This document shows, piece by piece, positions 44,486-53,272 of a stretch of 64,000 nt of DNA. The notes beneath the pieces are model-generated. The model searched no databases. It was given only the letters and a program-made list of their open reading frames with translations, and was not told the DNA's origin. The stretch spans positions 62,001 to 126,000 of the forward strand of contig NZ_JBFAPK010000010.1 of the NCBI RefSeq assembly GCF_040676675.1, given 5' to 3'. The position numbers and the translations under genes were made by a program. The stretch's first letter is position 1; each line of letters starts with the position of its first letter. The stretch is from JBFAPK01 sp040676675. Its GTDB lineage: Bacteria > Actinomycetota > Actinomycetes > Mycobacteriales > Micromonosporaceae.

Positions 44486-46447
44486 ATGTGCGGAATCCTG
44501 GCCTTCTTCAGTGCGCGCGGCGACGCCGGCGCGTACCGCGAGGCGATCGCTGGCGCGTTGGAAAGCCTGCACCACCGGGGGCCGGACGAGACAGGGGTCG
44601 AGCTGATCACCGACGCCTCGGGCCGGTACGCGGACGGCGTTTTCGGGCACAAGCGCCTTTCGATCATCGACGTGGCGCACAGCCACGAACCCCTTTCGTA
44701 CGCCGACGGCCGGTACCTGTTGACCTTCAACGGCGAGATCTACAACTACATCGAGCTGCGCGAGGAGCTGATCCGGGACTTCGGCGCCCAGTTCGCCACC
44801 CAGGGGGACGGCGAGGTCATCGTCGCCGGCTTCCACTACTGGGGCGAGCAGGTGCTCAACCGGCTGCGCGGCATGTTCGCCTTCGTCATCTGGGACCGGC
44901 AGGAGCGGCGGGCCTTCGGCGCCCGGGACTACTTCGGCATCAAGCCGCTGCACTACCTGGAGACCCCCGACGGGGTCTACCTCTCCTCGGAGAAGAAGGC
45001 GCTGCTGCCGTTCGCGCCGGCCGCCCACGCGGGCGACGCCGGGGTGAACACGGCCAGCCTGTCGCACTACCTGACGCTGCAGTACGTGCCCGAGCCGGGC
45101 ACCCTGCACCAGGGGATCAACCGGGTCGGCTCGGGTGAGTACCTCACCTGGAGCCCGGGCGGCCGGATCGAGGTGCGCCGCTGGTACCGGCCGGTGTTCC
45201 GGCCCACCCCGGCGGACGACCCGCAGAAGCTGTACGACCGGATCCGCGAGACGCTGCGCGAGAGCGTACGGATGCACATGCGCTCCGACGTCCCGGTCGG
45301 CTCGTTCCTCTCCAGCGGGATCGACTCCACCGCCGTGGTGGCCCTGGCCCGCGAGTTCAACCCGAACATCCTGACCTTCACGGTCGGGTACGACGTGCCG
45401 GGCTACTCGGAGATCGACGTGGCCCAGGAGTCGGCGCGGCACCTCCAGGTGACCACGATCCCCACGAAGATCACGCCGCAGGACATGATGCAGGCGCTGC
45501 CAAAGATCGTCTGGCACCTGGACGACCCGGTCGCCGACCCGGCCCTGGTGCCGCTCTACTTCGTCGCCAAGAAGGCCGCCGAGCACGTCACGGTGGTCCT
45601 CTCCGGCGAGGGCGCGGACGAGTTCTTCGGCGGGTACACGATCTACCGCGAGCCGCTGTCGCTGGAGTCGGTGAACAGCCTGCCGGAGACCATGCAGCGG
45701 GGCCTGCGGGCGGTGTCGCGGGCGATCCCCCAGGGGGTCAAGGGCAAGAGCTTCCTGGAGCGCGGCACCACCCCGATCGAGCAGCGCTACTACGGCAACG
45801 CCCGGATGTTCACCGAGGAGGAGAAGCAGCACCTGCTGCGCCGGTACGACCCCTCGGTGCGCTACACCGACGTGACCGCGCCGATCTACGCCGAGTGCAC
45901 CGAGCTGGACGACGTCACCAAGATGCAGTACGTCGACCTCTACACCTGGCTGCGCGGCGACATCCTGGTCAAGGCCGACCGGATCTCCATGGCGCACTCG
46001 CTGGAGGTGCGGGTGCCGTTCCTCGACCGCGAGGTCTTCGACGTGGCGTCGATCGTGCCGGTGGACCTGAAGCTCCCGCCGCGCTCCGACGCGACCAAGT
46101 TCGCGATGCGCCAGGCGCTCCAGGGCGTCGTACCGCCGGCCATCGTCAACCGGCGCAAGCTCGGCTTCCCCACCCCGACCCGGGTCTGGCTGCGCGGCGA
46201 CATGTACGAGTGGGCCCGGCACATCTTCGCCACCAGCGGGGCGGGCGAGCTGCTCGACCTGTCGTACGCGATGCGCCTGCTCGACGAGCACAAGCGCGAG
46301 GAGGCCGACCACTCGCGCAAGGTCTGGACCGTGCTCGTCTTCTGCATCTGGCACGCGATCTTCGTGGAGCGCTCGCTCGACCCGGGGATCGAGCGCAACC
46401 AGTCCGCGCTGCTCACCAAGCCGGTGGTCGGCTCGATGGTGCGCTGA
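44486..46447 (+). CDS. asnB: Asparagine synthetase (glutamine-hydrolysing)
   Basis: A 653-residue enzyme making asparagine from aspartate, ATP and glutamine. MCGILAFF sets the N-terminal Cys2 glutaminase; HHRGPDETG, LSIID and TFNGEIYNY are amidotransferase motifs. The synthetase domain has the PP-loop SSGIDSTAVVAL (about 275-286), SGEGADEFFGGY and DILVKADRISMAHSLEVRVPFLD. ATG 44486 is required for Cys2; SD GGAAAG lies upstream. Single gene, ended by the terminator at 46461-46505. A house-keeping role is likely; specialised amidotransferases can look alike. Confidence 0.94.
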   Translation: MCGILAFFSARGDAGAYREAIAGALESLHHRGPDETGVELITDASGRYADGVFGHKRLSIIDVAHSHEPLSYADGRYLLTFNGEIYNYIELREELIRDFGAQFATQGDGEVIVAGFHYWGEQVLNRLRGMFAFVIWDRQERRAFGARDYFGIKPLHYLETPDGVYLSSEKKALLPFAPAAHAGDAGVNTASLSHYLTLQYVPEPGTLHQGINRVGSGEYLTWSPGGRIEVRRWYRPVFRPTPADDPQKLYDRIRETLRESVRMHMRSDVPVGSFLSSGIDSTAVVALAREFNPNILTFTVGYDVPGYSEIDVAQESARHLQVTTIPTKITPQDMMQALPKIVWHLDDPVADPALVPLYFVAKKAAEHVTVVLSGEGADEFFGGYTIYREPLSLESVNSLPETMQRGLRAVSRAIPQGVKGKSFLERGTTPIEQRYYGNARMFTEEEKQHLLRRYDPSVRYTDVTAPIYAECTELDDVTKMQYVDLYTWLRGDILVKADRISMAHSLEVRVPFLDREVFDVASIVPVDLKLPPRSDATKFAMRQALQGVVPPAIVNRRKLGFPTPTRVWLRGDMYEWARHIFATSGAGELLDLSYAMRLLDEHKREEADHSRKVWTVLVFCIWHAIFVERSLDPGIERNQSALLTKPVVGSMVR

Positions 46448-46460
46448 CCGGCACGCCGAC

Positions 46461-46505
46461 GGGGCCCCTCGCCGCGCCCGCCCGGGCGACGGTGAGGGGC
46501 CCCTT
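46461..46505. terminator. Terminator between asnB and LPMO genes
   Basis: GGGGCCCCTC (46461-46470) pairs with GAGGGGCCCC (46494-46503), followed by TT. It sits between convergent genes. Confidence 0.75.
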
Positions 46506-46525
46506 CCACACCGGTCAACCAGCGG

Positions 46526-47623
46526 TCACGGGCTGGTGCAGGCCACCGTCGGAGCGGTGTTCGTACCGGTCGTGCTCGCGTTGAAGCCGAACGTCGTGCT
46601 GCCGTTCGGCGCCAACGTACCGTTGTAGCTCGCGCTGCGGACCGTCACGCTCGATCCGCTCTGGGTGTACGAGCCGTTCCAGAGCGTGCCGATGCTCTGC
46701 CCGCTCGGCCAGGTCCAGCTGGCGGTCCACCCGTTGATCGACGCGCTGCCCCGGTTCGTGATCGTCACCTCGCCCTGGAAACCGCCGGACCAGGAGTTGA
46801 CCACCCGGTAGCTGGCCGCGCAGCCGGTGGTGCCCGGCGGCGTGGTCGGCGGGTTGCCCGGCGGGGTCGTCGGCGGGTTGCCGGGCGGGGTGGTCGGCGG
46901 CGTGGTGGGCGGGTTGCCGCCGGAACCGATGCCGGTCACCTCGCCGTTGCCGCCGTCGAAGACCACGTCCGAGCAGCCGAAGAAGTTCTCCTGGCTGTCC
47001 GAGCGGACCCAGCGCGAGTAGATGATGTGCCGGCCGCTCTTGCCGGTGGGCAGCCGACCGCTGAAGTAGTAGTGGCCCTCGTTGGTGCCGACCGCGCCCT
47101 GCTGCGGCGGGTTGGTCACCGTGAGGAACGGCTCCTCCAGGTCGCTCCAGGCCAGCGCGCGGGTCGGGCTCCAGCTGTCCTTCGTCACGTAGAAGTAGAA
47201 GGTGCCGGGGTGGTGGGCCCAGTTGCTGTACCAGAACTCCATGCTGGCACCGGCCGTGAGGTGGGTCAGCGGCCAGTCGTTACGGGCCAGGTTGTAGCCG
47301 CTGAAGCTGGGGTTGCCCCCGCTGCACAGCTGCCCGTCGGGGATGAAGCCGGTGGTCCGGCCGCCCGCGTCCGAGCGCAGCACGCTGAACCAGTTGTAGA
47401 GCGAGTTCGCCCCGCTCTGGCCGACGGCGGCCGAGCAGGCCGGGTTGTTGGGGCGGATCTCACCGGTCGCGCTGAGCCCGTCCTTCCAGCACAGATAGGT
47501 GCGGCTGCCCGGCTTCATCGCGGCACCGTGGGCCAGTGCCTGCTCCGAGGTCGTCACCGCCAACGCGCCGGCGGCCAGCGCGGCCACGGCACCGAGCACC
47601 GCGACCCTGCGTAGAAGTTTCAC
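46526..47623 (-). CDS. Secreted lytic polysaccharide monooxygenase (AA10) with CBM2
   Basis: A 365-residue exported copper enzyme that oxidatively cleaves cellulose or chitin. The signal peptide ends at ALA, so mature protein starts with His32 (HGAAMKPGSRTYLCW), the copper-brace histidine. The second His is in YSNWAHHPGTFYFYVTKDSW (about 137). The C-terminal end of the domain has ENFFGCSDVVF. A Pro/Thr linker with GNPPTTPP repeats (about 237-268) leads to a CBM2 cellulose-binding module (CAASYRVVNSWSGGFQGEVTI ... GWTASWTWPSGQ). CBM2 and the motif pattern point to cellulose. Start ATG; upstream are repeats of unknown meaning. Confidence 0.94.
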   Translation of the reverse strand: MKLLRRVAVLGAVAALAAGALAVTTSEQALAHGAAMKPGSRTYLCWKDGLSATGEIRPNNPACSAAVGQSGANSLYNWFSVLRSDAGGRTTGFIPDGQLCSGGNPSFSGYNLARNDWPLTHLTAGASMEFWYSNWAHHPGTFYFYVTKDSWSPTRALAWSDLEEPFLTVTNPPQQGAVGTNEGHYYFSGRLPTGKSGRHIIYSRWVRSDSQENFFGCSDVVFDGGNGEVTGIGSGGNPPTTPPTTPPGNPPTTPPGNPPTTPPGTTGCAASYRVVNSWSGGFQGEVTITNRGSASINGWTASWTWPSGQSIGTLWNGSYTQSGSSVTVRSASYNGTLAPNGSTTFGFNASTTGTNTAPTVACTSP

Positions 47624-48244
47624 CGAAATCTCCTCACTGGAGCTGTCGCGGCGCCGGCGCGGGAGGCCGGTTCCGCGGATGACGAGCGGATCCGCGCCCG
47701 GGTCCGGTACCGGCGTGCCGGTCCGGCGAGCGGGGCGGTGGATGGGTACCTCGGCCGCCGCGGGCGTCGTCGGGGTACCGGCGGATCGACGATCGGAGGC
47801 GCCGGCCGGTCGGAGCCCGCCCGCCGGGTACCCGTCGATCGGGGCATCGCGGGAAACGGATGCGGTCGATCGGGGGCTCGGGGTGCGGCGAACTGCGACG
47901 TCTGGTACTCGGACGTCCGATGCTCGGACGCGCGGTGCTCCGGCGTTCGATGCTCGGACGTGCGATGCTCCGACGTCTCGTGCTCCGGCGTGCGGTGCTC
48001 CGGCGTCTCGTGATCCCTACGGCCGGCGCCGCGCGGCGTGCGGTCGTACCCGGGCGTGTGCCCTCGCGTGGCTCCCTGGCGGCACCCGGCACAGCGCGTC
48101 AGCCCCCGCGCTGAACTCGATAGGCGTATCGCACCACGGAACCGAGCGCGGCGCAATAGGGAAAGGTCGATACGGTGACATGTGATCGGGCAGCTGGGCG
48201 CGCCGCGTCAGTCGAGGCCGGATCGGGTAGCCGGGTGCGCCGCG
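47624..48244. other. 620-bp intergenic region with a minisatellite
   Basis: Between the LPMO and MBL genes, both on the minus strand. Open frames here have repeat-derived composition and I reject them as genes. It contains the 15-bp minisatellite at 47904-48010 and a direct repeat at 48187-48257. Confidence 0.5.
47904..48010. repeat. 15-bp minisatellite, about seven copies
   Basis: Units follow the pattern SRTGCTCSGRCGTSY (e.g. GATGCTCGGACGTGC, GGTGCTCCGGCGTCT). In one minus-strand frame it would encode five-residue units such as TPEHR and SEHRT, but no sound gene spans it. It may be unstable in length between strains. Confidence 0.8.
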
Positions 48245-48257
48245 TCAGTCGCGGCCG
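48187..48257. repeat. Direct duplication across the MBL stop codon
   Basis: A block reading GGGCAGCTGGGCGCGCCGCG plus TCAGTCGAGGCCGG recurs 40 bp on as GGGTAGCCGGGTGCGCCGCG plus TCAGTCGCGGCCGG. The second copy contains the MBL-fold gene's stop codon. Confidence 0.7.
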
Positions 48258-49078
48258 GTGAGTTCGGCGTACCCCCGGCGCACGGCGGGCAACGCGGTCT
48301 CCGGTCCGAACGGAGCGCGGGCGGCCACCCGCTCCGGCGGCGCCCCGTCGGCGTGCCCCTCGCGGATCAACCAGGCCAGCGAGGTGAGCTGTTCGTGCTG
48401 GGCCCGCGCCTGCGCCTCGTCCATCACGGCGCCGTGACCGGGTACGACCGCGGTGGCCGGAGTGGCCAGCCGCAGCAGCTCGGCCACGGTCTCGGGCCAC
48501 TCCACCGGGTAGCCGTCGTCGAACGACGGCGGGGCGCCCTGCTCCAGCAGGTCGCCGGCGACCAGCACGTCCGCGTCCGGTACGTGCACCACCAGGTCGC
48601 CCTCGGTGTGGCCCCGCCCGAAGTGGCGCAGCGCGACCGACCGGCCACCGAGATCCAGGGTGGTCTCCAGGCGCACCACGTGGGTGGGCGCCAGGATCGT
48701 GGTACGCGCCAGCTCGGCGGCGAGTTCGCGGTCCCGGGGCAGCATCTCGTCGTGCGCCAGCCGGCGCACGTCCCCCGGGCGCTCCCGCAGCAGCGACGCG
48801 GTCGTCTCGTGGGCGTAGATCGGGTACGCCGGGTCGGTGGCGAGCGCGGCGTTGCCGAAGCAGTGGTCGAAGTGGTGATGGGTGTTCACGATCGCCCACG
48901 GCCGGGAGGTGATGCCCCGTACGGCCGCGCCCAGCTCGGTGGCCTGCCCTGCCGTGGAGAGCGTGTCCACCAGCAACGCGGCGGCGTCGCCGACGATCAG
49001 GGTCACGTTGACGTCGAGCACCGGGTGGCGCAGCACGTGTACCCGGTCGGCGACCTCCGTGAAGGCGGCAGTCGTCAC
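48245..49078 (-). CDS. Metallo-beta-lactamase-fold hydrolase
   Basis: A 277-residue MBL-fold protein. Zinc ligands: THHHFDHCFG (HxHxDH, about 66-75), GRGHTEGDLVV (His), AGDLLEQG (Asp) and VPGHGAVM (His). This is the SoxH/cyclase-like branch, not a confirmed antibiotic hydrolase; substrates vary. Start GTG 49078. Followed by intergenic DNA toward the LPMO gene. Role unknown. Confidence 0.88.
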   Translation of the reverse strand: MTTAAFTEVADRVHVLRHPVLDVNVTLIVGDAAALLVDTLSTAGQATELGAAVRGITSRPWAIVNTHHHFDHCFGNAALATDPAYPIYAHETTASLLRERPGDVRRLAHDEMLPRDRELAAELARTTILAPTHVVRLETTLDLGGRSVALRHFGRGHTEGDLVVHVPDADVLVAGDLLEQGAPPSFDDGYPVEWPETVAELLRLATPATAVVPGHGAVMDEAQARAQHEQLTSLAWLIREGHADGAPPERVAARAPFGPETALPAVRRGYAELTGRD

Positions 49079-49202
49079 GGCTGGCAGCCTACGGCAGCTC
49101 GCCGGCGCCCAGGCCGGAACCGGTCGGCCGGACCCGAACCGGTCGGCCGGGCGACGCCGGACCGACCGACCGGGCGACGCCTACCGGTGGACCGGGCGAC
49201 GC

Positions 49203-49607
49203 CTAACCGGCCTGCGCGGCCCGGGCCACGAACCGCTGCCGGTCGACCAGGACGCGCTCCACCCGGCCCTCGGCGATCGTCGTGGCGCCGTCGTTGACGG
49301 TGGTCTCGAAGACCAGCCGCCGCCCCTCGACCTTGGCCAGCCGCGCCTCGGCGACGACCGTACCGCCGACCGGGGTCGGGGCGGTGTGCTCCAGCTCGAC
49401 GCGTACGCCGACGGTGGTCATGCCGGCCGGTACCGCGGTCGCGGTGGCCGCGACGGTGGCCGCCTCGGCCAGGGCGAGCACGCGGGGGGTGCCCAGTACG
49501 GGTACGTCGCCCGAGCCGACGGCCTGGGCGGTGTCGGAGTCGGTGACGGTCAGCTCCACCCGGGCGGTCAGCCCCGGCACGAGCGGCGGAGTCGGCTGCG
49601 TGCTCAT
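49203..49607 (-). CDS. FlK-like hotdog thioesterase
   Basis: A 134-residue hotdog-fold protein. It aligns with fluoroacetyl-CoA thioesterase FlK: T40 (VLGTPRV), E48 (LAEAAT) and H74 (ELEHTAPTPVG) sit at the same spacing as FlK's T42/E50/H76 catalytic set. In most actinomycetes such proteins are general acyl-CoA thioesterases; nothing here suggests fluorometabolism. Start ATG 49607. A repeat-rich 124-bp stretch separates it from the MBL gene. Confidence 0.82.
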   Translation of the reverse strand: MSTQPTPPLVPGLTARVELTVTDSDTAQAVGSGDVPVLGTPRVLALAEAATVAATATAVPAGMTTVGVRVELEHTAPTPVGGTVVAEARLAKVEGRRLVFETTVNDGATTIAEGRVERVLVDRQRFVARAAQAG

Positions 49608-49806
49608 CGGGGATGAGCCTAGAGCCGATCCCGCCCGGGCTCGCCGTGATCGCCGCGACACCGCCGCCCGGCGTCCGCCGAGCCGGGCGCACCCCACGCC
49701 CGTCCCCCACAGCGCGCCTCACGCCCGCCCCCGCCCGCCCCGCGCCCGCTCCCGCTCTCGGCGGCGCGCCGGCGGGTGCGCCGTTCGTTGCGCGTTGGTG
49801 GGTAGT

Positions 49807-49821
49807 TAACCTGGACGACAA
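49807..49821 (+). promoter_or_regulatory. -10 box of the PAP2 gene
   Basis: TAACCT (49807-49812) is eight bases before ATG 49821, so the mRNA is leaderless or has only a few bases before the start. Confidence 0.45.
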
Positions 49822-50909
49822 TGGCCGTCACCGTAACCGAGCCCGTGCCCGCCACGCCCCCGGAGCCGCCGCCACCGGGCGACCGGCGCCGCCGACTCCT
49901 CGCCGTCACCGTCTGGGCGGTGGCGTTCGTCGCCGGCTGGCTGGTCATCGGCCTCCCCACCGACCCGCTGTACGCGTTCGCCTGGCTCTGGACGGCGACC
50001 ATCGCCTGGCACAGCGACCGTCCCTGGCGCAGCCACCTGCGCTTCGCCCGCGACTGGCTGCCGGTCGTGCTGCTGCTGACCGCGTACAACCTGTCCCGGG
50101 GGTTCGCCGACAACGGCGCCACCCCGCACGCGCTGGAACTGGTCGCCGCCGACCACTGGATGTTCGGGTGGGCCACCGGCGGACAGGTACCGACGGTCTG
50201 GCTCCAGCAGCACCTCTACGACCCGGTCGCCGTGCACTGGTGGGACGTGCTGGCGAGCTGGGTCTACTTCTCGCACTTCGTGGTGAGCCTGGCCGCCGCC
50301 GTGGTGCTCTGGCTGCGCGACCGGGCCCGCTGGGCGGCGTTCATGCGCCGGTGGGCGTTCCTCTCCGCGGCCGGGCTCGTGACGTACTTCCTCTATCCGG
50401 CGGCGCCGCCGTGGTGGGCGGCGCAGAACGGTCTGATCGAGGACGTGGTCCGGATCTCGACCCGGGGTTGGAAGGAGTTCGGCATGCACGGCGCCGGCAA
50501 CCTGCTCAACGCCGGGCAGATCGCCTCGAACCCGGTCGCCGCGATGCCGTCCCTGCACACCGCGTTCGCCCTCTTCGTGGTGCTCTTCTTCCTCGGCTCG
50601 ACCCGCCGGCGCTGGTGGCCGCTGCTGCTCGCGTACCCGCTGGCGATGACGTTCACGCTGGTCTACTCCGGCGAGCACTACATGATCGACGTGCTGGTCG
50701 GCTGGGCGTACGTCGGGCTCACCTACCTGGTGGTCGGCTTGGCCGAGCGCTGGTGGGCGCGGCGGCGGGCCGGTGGCGGTACGGACCCGCTCGACGGGCC
50801 CCGGGCCGGTTCGGACGGCGCCGCCGCGCCGACCACCCTGCCGCCGGTGCCCACCGGGCCGGTGCCCCCGGTCAGCGAGCGAGCCGGGCGGCGCGCGCCC
50901 GCGCGGTGA
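49821..50909 (+). CDS. PAP2-family membrane phosphatase/transferase
   Basis: A 362-residue protein with about six membrane segments. The phosphatase-type motif pair is MPSLHTAFALF (about 242-252) and YSGEHYMIDVLVGW (about 278-291), giving the two catalytic His and an Asp. The architecture is like inositol phosphorylceramide synthase-type (AUR1) PAP2 proteins, which act on lipid phosphates or head-group transfer. N-terminal 25 residues and the C-terminal 50 are Pro-rich and disordered. The 3' end overlaps the convergent PH-domain gene by 38 bp. Confidence 0.87.
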   Translation: MAVTVTEPVPATPPEPPPPGDRRRRLLAVTVWAVAFVAGWLVIGLPTDPLYAFAWLWTATIAWHSDRPWRSHLRFARDWLPVVLLLTAYNLSRGFADNGATPHALELVAADHWMFGWATGGQVPTVWLQQHLYDPVAVHWWDVLASWVYFSHFVVSLAAAVVLWLRDRARWAAFMRRWAFLSAAGLVTYFLYPAAPPWWAAQNGLIEDVVRISTRGWKEFGMHGAGNLLNAGQIASNPVAAMPSLHTAFALFVVLFFLGSTRRRWWPLLLAYPLAMTFTLVYSGEHYMIDVLVGWAYVGLTYLVVGLAERWWARRRAGGGTDPLDGPRAGSDGAAAPTTLPPVPTGPVPPVSERAGRRAPAR

Positions 50910-52236
50910 GTTCGGCCGCCAGCTCCCACGCCTCGGCCAGGTCGCGGTCCACCGCCGCCGCGCCCGGCGAACCGGCCGTGTCGGCGTGCACGGTGGCCAG
51001 CCGCAGCCGCCGCTGGATCGGCCCCTGCACCACCCGTACGCTCTGGATCCGGGCGTACGGCACCACGGAGACCTGCCGGGCGAGCAGCCCGGACCGCACC
51101 GCGAAGACCTCCGGGGTGAGCCCCGCGCCGAGCACCGCCCGGGCGAGCGGATGCTTCCAGCGGGCCCGGCGCGGCGGCGCGCCGAACGGCAGCGCCGCGA
51201 GATCCACCCCGGGCAGCACCTCCAGCACCACCGCGCGCGCCGTCGACAGGTCCCCGACCGGCAGCAGCCGGTCCGGGCGGTTGCGCCCCTCCTGCTCGGG
51301 CCCGCCCGAGTAGCCGGCCACGTCCAGCCGCAGCCGCAGCCAGCCCCGTACCCGCCAGAGCAGCGGCCAGACGGCGGTGACCGCCTGCACCCGGTCCAGC
51401 GGTACCGTCTGCGCCCGGGTCTCCAGCAGCCCGTGCCGGGCGCGCAGCGCGGCGGCGTCGCGGGCCAGCCGGAAGTTCCAGTCCTCCAGTACCCGGCGGG
51501 CCGGCTGGAGGATCACGCCGGCCATCGCGGTCAGGGTGCTGGCGATCGCGATGAAGCCGTACGACGCCTCGTAGAGGAACTGGGCCACCACGAACGCCAG
51601 GCCGAACGGCAGGAAGAGCGCCTGCGGCGTGAGCAGCTGGCTGACGATGAGATCCCGGTTCGACACCGCGTGGAGCGGCCGCTGCGGTACCGCCGCGACC
51701 GGCGGCGCCACCACCGGGACGGTACCCGGCTCGACGCCCTCCGGCGCCCGCGCCGCCGCCTCGGCCGGCACCGGGGCGCGGCCGGCCAGTTGCAGCAGCC
51801 GGTCCCGCAGCGCGACCGCGTCGGCCACCGAGACGTACGCCAGCGGCGCCTCCGCCTTCCCGCCGCCCACCACCTCCAGCCGCAGCTCGGCGAGGCCGGT
51901 GAGCTGCGCCAGCAGCGGCCGGACGACCTCCACCGCCTGCAACCGCTCCAGCGGGATCGCCCGGGTACGCCGCCACAGCAGCCCCTCGTGGATCCGCAGC
52001 TCGCGGCCGACGACGTGGTACCCGGTGTTGAACCAACTGATCACGCTGAGCGCGGCGGCGCCCATCAGCAGTACCAGCACCAGCAGGCTGAACCGGCCGA
52101 GCCCGACCCGGGAGAGCGTGGACCAGGAGAGCGCCGCGACGATCACCACGAGCGACTTGGCGCTGTGTAGCAGCGGGCTCAGCGGGTGCAACCGCCGCCG
52201 CGGCTCCGCCGACACCACCACGCTGCTCGGCTCCAT
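50872..52236 (-). CDS. YdbT-like membrane protein with bacterial PH domains
   Basis: A 454-residue protein with paired membrane helices (residues about 28-70 and 210-255) and three bPH2/DUF304-type domains (e.g. YHVVGRELRIHEGLLWRRTRAIPLERLQAVEV, RHGLLETRAQTVPLDRVQAVTA, VRSGLLARQVSVVPYARIQSVRV). These resemble B. subtilis YdbT. ATG 52236 overlaps the stop of the upstream YdbS-like gene (TGATG). The last 38 bp overlap the convergent PAP2 gene. Likely envelope role; unknown mechanism. Confidence 0.88.
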   Translation of the reverse strand: MEPSSVVVSAEPRRRLHPLSPLLHSAKSLVVIVAALSWSTLSRVGLGRFSLLVLVLLMGAAALSVISWFNTGYHVVGRELRIHEGLLWRRTRAIPLERLQAVEVVRPLLAQLTGLAELRLEVVGGGKAEAPLAYVSVADAVALRDRLLQLAGRAPVPAEAAARAPEGVEPGTVPVVAPPVAAVPQRPLHAVSNRDLIVSQLLTPQALFLPFGLAFVVAQFLYEASYGFIAIASTLTAMAGVILQPARRVLEDWNFRLARDAAALRARHGLLETRAQTVPLDRVQAVTAVWPLLWRVRGWLRLRLDVAGYSGGPEQEGRNRPDRLLPVGDLSTARAVVLEVLPGVDLAALPFGAPPRRARWKHPLARAVLGAGLTPEVFAVRSGLLARQVSVVPYARIQSVRVVQGPIQRRLRLATVHADTAGSPGAAAVDRDLAEAWELAAELTARARAARLAR

Positions 52237-52805
52237 CACAGGCCCTCGGCCCGATCCTCGCCCAGGGCGGTCAGCCGGTCCCGCAGGCGGGCGGCCTCCG
52301 CGGGACGCAGCCCCGGCACCCGGGCGTCGCTGGCCGCCGCGGCCGTGTGCAGCTGCACCGTGGCCAGGTTGAAGACGCGCTCCAGCGGACCGGCGCTGAC
52401 GTCGACGAACTGCATCCGCGCGTACGGGACGATCGACAGCCGCCGGACCAGCAGGCCGTGCCGGACGAGCAGGTCGTTGTCGCGCTCGGCGTACCCCCAC
52501 GCGCGCACCGCCCGTACGATCGCCGACACCCGCCAGAGCGTCAGCAGCAGCGTCACGGCCAGCCCGAACCCGAACAGCCAGTGACCGCTCACCGCCCAGC
52601 CGATGCCCAGACCGGCCAGCACGACCACCACGAGGATGCCGAGCTGGAGCAGCTCCACCCAGATCAGGTCCCGGGAGACCGCCTGCCACCGCACCGTCTC
52701 CGGCCACGGCTCCAGGGCGGTGATTCCGCGCTCGCCCGCGGCGCGCGGCGGCTCCGCCGCGCGCTCCTCGGCTCCGCGCTCCGGGGTGGCGCGTTCTTCG
52801 CTCAC
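52236..52805 (-). CDS. YdbS-like membrane protein with PH domain
   Basis: A 189-residue protein with two adjacent membrane helices (about 52-93) and one bPH2 domain (ERDNDLLVRHGLLVRRLSIVPYARMQFVDV). YdbS and YdbT homologues occur as pairs. The acidic, disordered first 35 residues precede them. GTG 52805 overlaps the stop of the small zinc-finger-like gene (GTGA), and its own stop overlaps the YdbT-like start. Three genes are therefore translationally coupled. Confidence 0.88.
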   Translation of the reverse strand: MSEERATPERGAEERAAEPPRAAGERGITALEPWPETVRWQAVSRDLIWVELLQLGILVVVVLAGLGIGWAVSGHWLFGFGLAVTLLLTLWRVSAIVRAVRAWGYAERDNDLLVRHGLLVRRLSIVPYARMQFVDVSAGPLERVFNLATVQLHTAAAASDARVPGLRPAEAARLRDRLTALGEDRAEGL

Positions 52806-53032
52806 ACGTCGAGCGTAGGCGATGGGTCCACCGGCGCGACGTCACGCAGAAACCCGCGCGCGCCCAGGAAGTCGCCGAGGCTCTGGCGGTGTTCGGCGCA
52901 GGCGAGCCAGGTCTTGCGGCGCTCCGGGGTGTGTAGCCGAGGATTGTTCCAGCGCAGCGCCCAGATCGCGGCCGACCGGCAGCCACGGGCCGAACAGATC
53001 GGCGCGGTCGGCTCGGCGGAAATCTCGGTCAC
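52802..53032 (-). CDS. Small conserved zinc-finger-like protein
   Basis: A 76-residue protein: CSARGCRSAAIWALRWNNPRLH, then RRKTWLACAEHRQSLGDFLGARGFL. The Cys/Cys ... Cys/His spacing suggests a zinc site. This small family is common in Actinobacteria (sometimes mislabelled acetone carboxylase). It is the first gene of a three-gene operon with the PH-domain proteins and its stop overlaps the next start. Start GTG 53032. Function unknown. Confidence 0.82.
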   Translation of the reverse strand: MTEISAEPTAPICSARGCRSAAIWALRWNNPRLHTPERRKTWLACAEHRQSLGDFLGARGFLRDVAPVDPSPTLDV

Positions 53033-53272
53033 CCGGCGAGTCTACGGCCGGAGGAGAGTTCGAGCGCCGGGCGGCCACGGGGGGAGCCGCCCGGCGACGG
53101 CTGCATCGTACACAGAGAAAACCCCTCCATGTCTACCCGTGTGCGCCGTTTCGCTACTCGGGACCCGTCCACGGCAGAATTCCGGTTCCGGCCGCTCGGC
53201 CTTTCAGCCAGGCATGCGAGGCTTGGTGCGGCGGTACCTCGTCGACTCATCCGATAACGCTGTGGAGGACCG

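Noticed and set aside
47904..48010. Tandem repeats as a possible CRISPR array
   Set aside because: 15-bp head-to-tail units without spacers, and no cas genes.
47620..48156. 178-codon frame over the 15-bp minisatellite
   Set aside because: Only repeat-derived five-residue units and Arg/Pro-rich sequence; no SD and no homology I recognise.
49203..49607. FlK-like gene as evidence of fluoroacetate metabolism
   Set aside because: Catalytic residues match, but no fluorinase or related genes are present; such thioesterases are widespread.
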